Shown piece after piece: positions 31,883-37,043 of a stretch of 37,043 nt of DNA; the stretch's first letter is position 1, and every line of letters starts with the position of its first letter. A program made the position numbers and the translations under genes. Source of the stretch: Actinomycetota bacterium (GTDB lineage Bacteria > Actinomycetota > Actinomycetes > Nanopelagicales > Nanopelagicaceae); the NCBI GenBank assembly GCA_029978465.1, contig JAPOJK010000003.1, positions 1-37,043 of the forward strand. Direction: 5' to 3'. The notes beneath the pieces are model-generated. The model searched no databases. It saw only the letters and a program-made list of their open reading frames with translations, and was not told the DNA's origin.

Positions 31883-31905
31883 GAAATGAAAATCATTTTC
31901 ATTTC
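31883..31905. promoter_or_regulatory. Zur-box-like palindrome upstream of ZIP transporter
   Basis: GAAATGAAAAT-C-ATTTTCATTTC, perfect 11-bp arms; core TGAAAATCATTTTCA matches the TGAAAATnATTTTCA type Zur box. Confidence 0.88.
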
Positions 31906-31908
31906 TGC

Positions 31909-31914
31909 TAGATT
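31909..31914 (+). promoter_or_regulatory. Candidate -10 (TAGATT) of ZIP gene, leaderless spacing
   Basis: TGCTAGATT ends 6 nt before ATG 31921; the Zur-box-like palindrome covers the spacer/-35 area. Confidence 0.5.
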
Positions 31915-31920
31915 CTTTCC

Positions 31921-32664
31921 ATGAATACAGCCATTGCTCTTGCCGCACTCACAGCCCTTGCCACCACGACGGGTGGATTTATCGCAATCAAGGTCAAGGA
32001 CCGTCTGCACTTGGTGCTTGGTTTATCGGCGGGACTTCTTCTGGGCCTTGTCGCATTTGATCTATTACCCGAAGTTTTCGAGATGAATACCTCAACCTTT
32101 GGCAATGTGCCGGTTGTATCGATTGCACTAGTTATTGGTTTTCTTTTATTGCACTTTGCGGAACAGCTTTTTGGCTCTCATGAACCTGTCCATAGCGATT
32201 ACGGCCATGATCATGAGCACTCTCTAAATATTGCCGGCGCTGTTGGTGCGCTCGCAATGGCTGGCCATGTATTTCTAGATGGACTTGCACTAGGTCTTGC
32301 CTTCAAAGTTAGCGATGCTTTGGGTTATGCCGTCTTTATCGCAATCTTGGCACACGCATTTAGCGATGGCCTCAACACTGTTTCTCTACTAATTAGAAGC
32401 GGTCACTGGACTAAAACATCCTTCATGTTGCTCGGAGTTGATGCTCTGATGCGAATTGGAGGAGCAGCTCTAGGTAGCTACATCGCATTCTCAGATCAAT
32501 CTATGGCTTTGTACTTGGCAGCCTTTTCAGGATTTGTTATCTACCTTGCTACATCTCACATCCTGCCCGAAGCTCATGCTCGACATCCCTCCAGATTGAC
32601 GATGGTTGCAACCATTACAGGAGTAATTGCTATGTGGCTGATTGTTGGAAACATCGGTGAGTAG
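31921..32664 (+). CDS. ZIP-family metal transporter
   Basis: TM-rich; His-rich loop HEPVHSDYGHDHEHS; HVFLDGLALGLAF and AHAFSDGLNTVSL metal-binding motifs. Confidence 0.92.
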   Translation: MNTAIALAALTALATTTGGFIAIKVKDRLHLVLGLSAGLLLGLVAFDLLPEVFEMNTSTFGNVPVVSIALVIGFLLLHFAEQLFGSHEPVHSDYGHDHEHSLNIAGAVGALAMAGHVFLDGLALGLAFKVSDALGYAVFIAILAHAFSDGLNTVSLLIRSGHWTKTSFMLLGVDALMRIGGAALGSYIAFSDQSMALYLAAFSGFVIYLATSHILPEAHARHPSRLTMVATITGVIAMWLIVGNIGE

Positions 32665-33022
32665 ATCTAATCCACGTGTCCTAAGCACTTTAGAACGTGC
32701 GGGTGGTTTTGCTAGTGCGCAAGAGGTGTACAAATTGATGCAGCGAGAAGGCGAAAAAATAGGTCTAACAACTGTTTACCGTTCTTTACAATCTTTGGTA
32801 AATGACAAGATTGTGGATCTTCTGCGCCGAGAAGATGGCGAGGCTATCTATCGTTTGTGCGGAGAACACCACCATCACCACTTAGTATGCAAGAGCTGTG
32901 GGGAAACCGTTGAAATTGAAGGCGGAGCTATTGAAAAGTGGGCCAAAAGCATGGCCGAGGAACATGGCTTTAGAGATGTTGGGCATACAGCGGAGATCTT
33001 CGGTATCTGTTCGAAGTGCTAG
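32657..33022 (+). CDS. zur: Fur-family regulator, probable Zur
   Basis: TTVYRSLQSL recognition helix, HHHHHLVCKSCGETVEIE, C-terminal CSKC; GTG 32657 overlaps the ZIP stop (GTGAGTAG). Confidence 0.9.
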   Translation: MSRSNPRVLSTLERAGGFASAQEVYKLMQREGEKIGLTTVYRSLQSLVNDKIVDLLRREDGEAIYRLCGEHHHHHLVCKSCGETVEIEGGAIEKWAKSMAEEHGFRDVGHTAEIFGICSKC

Positions 33023-33059
33023 TTTTACGCTTTTCCGCTAGCTCTTCAATTTGGAATCG

Positions 33060-33764
33060 CTACGCTTTTCCAAATCTTCTATCTCTTGATGAATATTCCT
33101 CGATCGCTTTCCATAAAGTTTTGCGTGTGACATCTGGCCACAGCACATCCATAAATACGAACTCGGCGTAAACACTTTGCCATGGCAGGAAGTTGCTAGT
33201 GCGCTGCTCCCCCGATGAACGCAGAAAAAGATCCACATCGCTCATTTGTGGGGAATCAAGGTACTTAGCAAATACCTTTTCAGTAATTGCATCGGCTTTG
33301 ATTTTGCCCCGCTTAACATCGCGAGCAAGTTCAGTTGCAGCATCAACGATTTCAGAACGTCCGCCGTAATTCACGCACATATTCAAAGTTAAAACTTTGT
33401 TCTTCTTGGTCAGCTCTTCTGCTTCTTCGAGCTCTTTAATCACGGTGCTCCATAAACGCTTTGGTCGACCTACCCAGCGAATGCGAACACCCATCTCATT
33501 CATCTGATCTCGGCGTCTGCGAATAACATCGCGATTAAAACCCATTAAGAACTTAACTTCATCGGGTGAGCGTCGCCAATTTTCAGTTGAAAATGCATAC
33601 GCACTAATCTCTTTAACACCGTATTCAATTGCGCCTTCAACAACATCAAATAGCGCTGCTTCGCCCGCTTCATGTCCTGAAGTTCGTGGTAAGCCTCGTT
33701 GCTGAGCCCAACGTCCATTGCCATCCATAACGATTGCAACGTGATGAGGAATCTTGATCGTCAT
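33060..33764 (-). CDS. uppS: Polyprenyl (undecaprenyl) diphosphate synthase
   Basis: [52 protein letters not shown]; start at 33764 (ATGA overlap with recO). Confidence 0.95.
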   Translation of the reverse strand: MTIKIPHHVAIVMDGNGRWAQQRGLPRTSGHEAGEAALFDVVEGAIEYGVKEISAYAFSTENWRRSPDEVKFLMGFNRDVIRRRRDQMNEMGVRIRWVGRPKRLWSTVIKELEEAEELTKKNKVLTLNMCVNYGGRSEIVDAATELARDVKRGKIKADAITEKVFAKYLDSPQMSDVDLFLRSSGEQRTSNFLPWQSVYAEFVFMDVLWPDVTRKTLWKAIEEYSSRDRRFGKA

Positions 33765-34492
33765 ACCCGCTCCACCATTGGTAGTGAACGCAAGCCGCGC
33801 TCTAGGTGCCATTGTAAATAAGCAGCAATCAAACCACTAGCCTCTCGGCGATGCTTTCCTTCGCTGGCCGATGCACTATCCCAGTCGCTACTCAAAAGCG
33901 CACCCATAAGTTCAAGGGTTTCAGGAGCTGGTGTTGCACATGCCGATGGTCGGCAATCTGCACACACTGATCCACCGCCTACTAAAGAAAAGTATCGATG
34001 CGGTCCAGGTTTTTCACATCGAGAACAGATCGTCATCGATGGCGCATACCCTGCAACAGCAAGTGACCGCAATAAAAATGCATCCAGAATCAACAATGGC
34101 TCGTAACGATTTTCCGCCAGAGCCTTCATTCCGCCCACAACTAATTGAAACTCTTGTAAGGCGGGTTCATTTTCTTGACTAGTAAATCGTTCGGCAGCTT
34201 CAAGGATTGCTGCAGCAATTGTCCAGCGCTGATAATCCTCTGTTAACGCTTCTCCGTAATTCATCAAAGCTTCGACTTGAGTAACGGTGTCAAAGGTTTT
34301 TCCGGTGTACAGCTGAATATCAACATGGCTGCCGGGTTCAAGTCGTGCACCAAACTTAGATTTTGTGCGACGCACACCTTTTGCAACACCACGGATTCGC
34401 CCATGATCACGGGTCAGCATGGTGATAATGCGATCGGCTTCACCTAATTTTTGGGTGCGCAGGACGATTGCCTCATCCCGGTACAAACTCAT
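33761..34492 (-). CDS. recO: DNA repair protein RecO
   Basis: [51 protein letters not shown]; zinc-binding CSRC...CADC. Confidence 0.94.
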   Translation of the reverse strand: MSLYRDEAIVLRTQKLGEADRIITMLTRDHGRIRGVAKGVRRTKSKFGARLEPGSHVDIQLYTGKTFDTVTQVEALMNYGEALTEDYQRWTIAAAILEAAERFTSQENEPALQEFQLVVGGMKALAENRYEPLLILDAFLLRSLAVAGYAPSMTICSRCEKPGPHRYFSLVGGGSVCADCRPSACATPAPETLELMGALLSSDWDSASASEGKHRREASGLIAAYLQWHLERGLRSLPMVERV

Positions 34493-34514
34493 ACAGGTAA
34501 AGGTAGTGTGTGAA

Positions 34515-36248
<1,734 letters not shown>

Positions 36249-36253
36249 TTAAT

Positions 36254-36324
36254 GGGCGGGCTTTGTCATGGGTGAACCGGTACGACAAACCCCGCGGCGA
36301 GGGGACCGGTTATTTGGCCCCGCC
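36254..36324 (-). promoter_or_regulatory. leuA leader RNA with alternative pairings (candidate attenuator)
   Basis: Arms ACCGGTT/AACCGGT (36305-36311 with 36275-36281) plus CCCC/GGGG inner helix (36290-36293 with 36301-36304); competing CCCGCC/GGCGGG pairing (36319-36324 with 36255-36260). Confidence 0.55.
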
Positions 36325-36357
36325 ACGGCAGCTAAGGAGGAGGCTGCGGTTGATCAT
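36310..36357 (-). CDS. Putative leuA leader peptide MINRSLLLSCRGGAK (not in ORF track)
   Basis: ATG ATC AAC CGC AGC CTC CTC CTT AGC TGC CGT GGC GGG GCC AAA TAA; three consecutive Leu codons, upstream of leuA on the same strand. Confidence 0.72.
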   Translation of the reverse strand: MINRSLLLSCRGGAK

Positions 36358-36363
36358 GGGTTA

Positions 36364-36393
36364 AGGGTAACGCGTGTATTAAAGGACTGGCAA
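36364..36393 (-). promoter_or_regulatory. Candidate leuA operon promoter
   Basis: Minus strand TTGCCA-18 nt-TACCCT, ending 6 nt before the leader peptide ATG; overlaps the glnA 3' end. Confidence 0.45.
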
Positions 36394-37043
36394 GTAACGA
36401 TCGAGTTCGAAAGCACTTACCTGACGACTGTAATCAAGCCACTCTGCACGCTTATTGCGCAATACATACTCAAATACATGCTCGCCCAAGGTTTCGCGAA
36501 CTAATTGGCTCTTCTCCATTTCAATGATCGCTTCATTGAGATTTGAAGGTAAAGCTACCGGATTCTTTGAATCCTCAAGAATGTACTTTTCTTCAACGCC
36601 CTTAAGTCCTGCAGCAAGCATCACCGCATATGCAAGGTATGGATTACACGCTGTATCGGGAGAACGGAACTCAATACGTGTTGAGTTTTCCTTTTTTGGC
36701 TTGTACATCGGAACGCGCACCAATGCGCCACGATCGCTTTGTCCCCAGTTAGCAAAAGCTGGAGCTTCTCCTCCACCATGCAAACGCTTATAAGAATTAA
36801 CCCACTGATTTGTGATCGCAGTAATTTCAGGTGCGTGCTTAATTAATCCTGCAATAAAGCTACGACCAACCGCTGAAAGATTGAACTCTGCTGTTGGATC
36901 ATAAAATGCGTTGTCCTCACCCTTAAATAACGAAACGTGGGTGTGCATTCCGCTACCTGGATGATCGGTAAATGGTTTTGGCATAAAGGAGGCATGGAAG
37001 CCTTGATCCATTGCAACCTCTTTAATGACATGACGGAAGGTCA
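36379..37043 (-). CDS. glnA: Glutamine synthetase, C-terminal part (N-terminus beyond window)
   Basis: FHASFMPKPFTDHPGSGMHTHVSL, NSYKRLHGGGEAP, RIEFRSPDTACNPYLAYAVMLAAGLKG; frame is open to the window end. Confidence 0.93.
   Translation of the reverse strand, partial: TFRHVIKEVAMDQGFHASFMPKPFTDHPGSGMHTHVSLFKGEDNAFYDPTAEFNLSAVGRSFIAGLIKHAPEITAITNQWVNSYKRLHGGGEAPAFANWGQSDRGALVRVPMYKPKKENSTRIEFRSPDTACNPYLAYAVMLAAGLKGVEEKYILEDSKNPVALPSNLNEAIIEMEKSQLVRETLGEHVFEYVLRNKRAEWLDYSRQVSAFELDRYLPVL

Noticed and set aside
33026-33071. Repeated TACGCTTTTCC (33026-33036 and 33061-33071) at the uppS 3' end
   Set aside because: Single 11-bp direct repeat, probably a small 3'-end duplication or chance; no functional signal.
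36268-36504. 78-aa plus-strand ORF across leuA leader and glnA 3' end
   Set aside because: Antisense to the leuA leader and glnA; no family resemblance or ribosome binding support.

Overview
The window is a compact, low-intergenic, moderate-GC bacterial chromosome segment. Protein content and gene order suggest a streamlined Actinomycetota (acI/Nanopelagicales-like), but that placement is inference. From left to right it contains: a type II fatty-acid synthesis cluster (fabD partial, fabH, acpP, fabF, accD-type carboxyltransferase); SIMPL and DUF3145 genes; a cold-shock gene with a clear intrinsic terminator; an M23 peptidase; a retinal/beta-carotene module (Brp/Blh dioxygenase divergent from a split lycopene cyclase CrtYc/CrtYd); tRNA-Met(CAT); katG; an NAD(P)HX dehydratase; an orphan LuxR-type response regulator; a standalone DnaX-C-terminal-like small protein; and a GH25 lysozyme. 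These are followed by glpD/glpK; a GH36 alpha-galactosidase divergent from galT-galE-galK; an ACT-domain protein; an HtrA-like protease; a Tat-Rieske protein starting 3 bp after tRNA-Asn; dnaG-dgt-DUF218-dus-glyS; an ABM-like monooxygenase; a ZIP transporter and Zur-like regulator with a perfect 23-bp palindromic operator; uppS-recO; and leuA with an unannotated Leu-rich leader peptide, then glnA (partial). No mobile element, CRISPR array or obvious defence system was seen. The best signals for follow-up are regulatory and organisational: (1) the leuA leader peptide MINRSLLLSCRGGAK* and its mutually exclusive RNA pairings; (2) an inverted repeat in the blh/crtYc divergent promoter; (3) the Zur-box/leaderless promoter of the ZIP gene; (4) a galactose-plus-glycerol catabolic block; (5) the orphan DnaX-tail-like protein; and (6) a recurrent TAnnnT -10 element placed 6-9 nt before start codons, consistent with leaderless transcripts.
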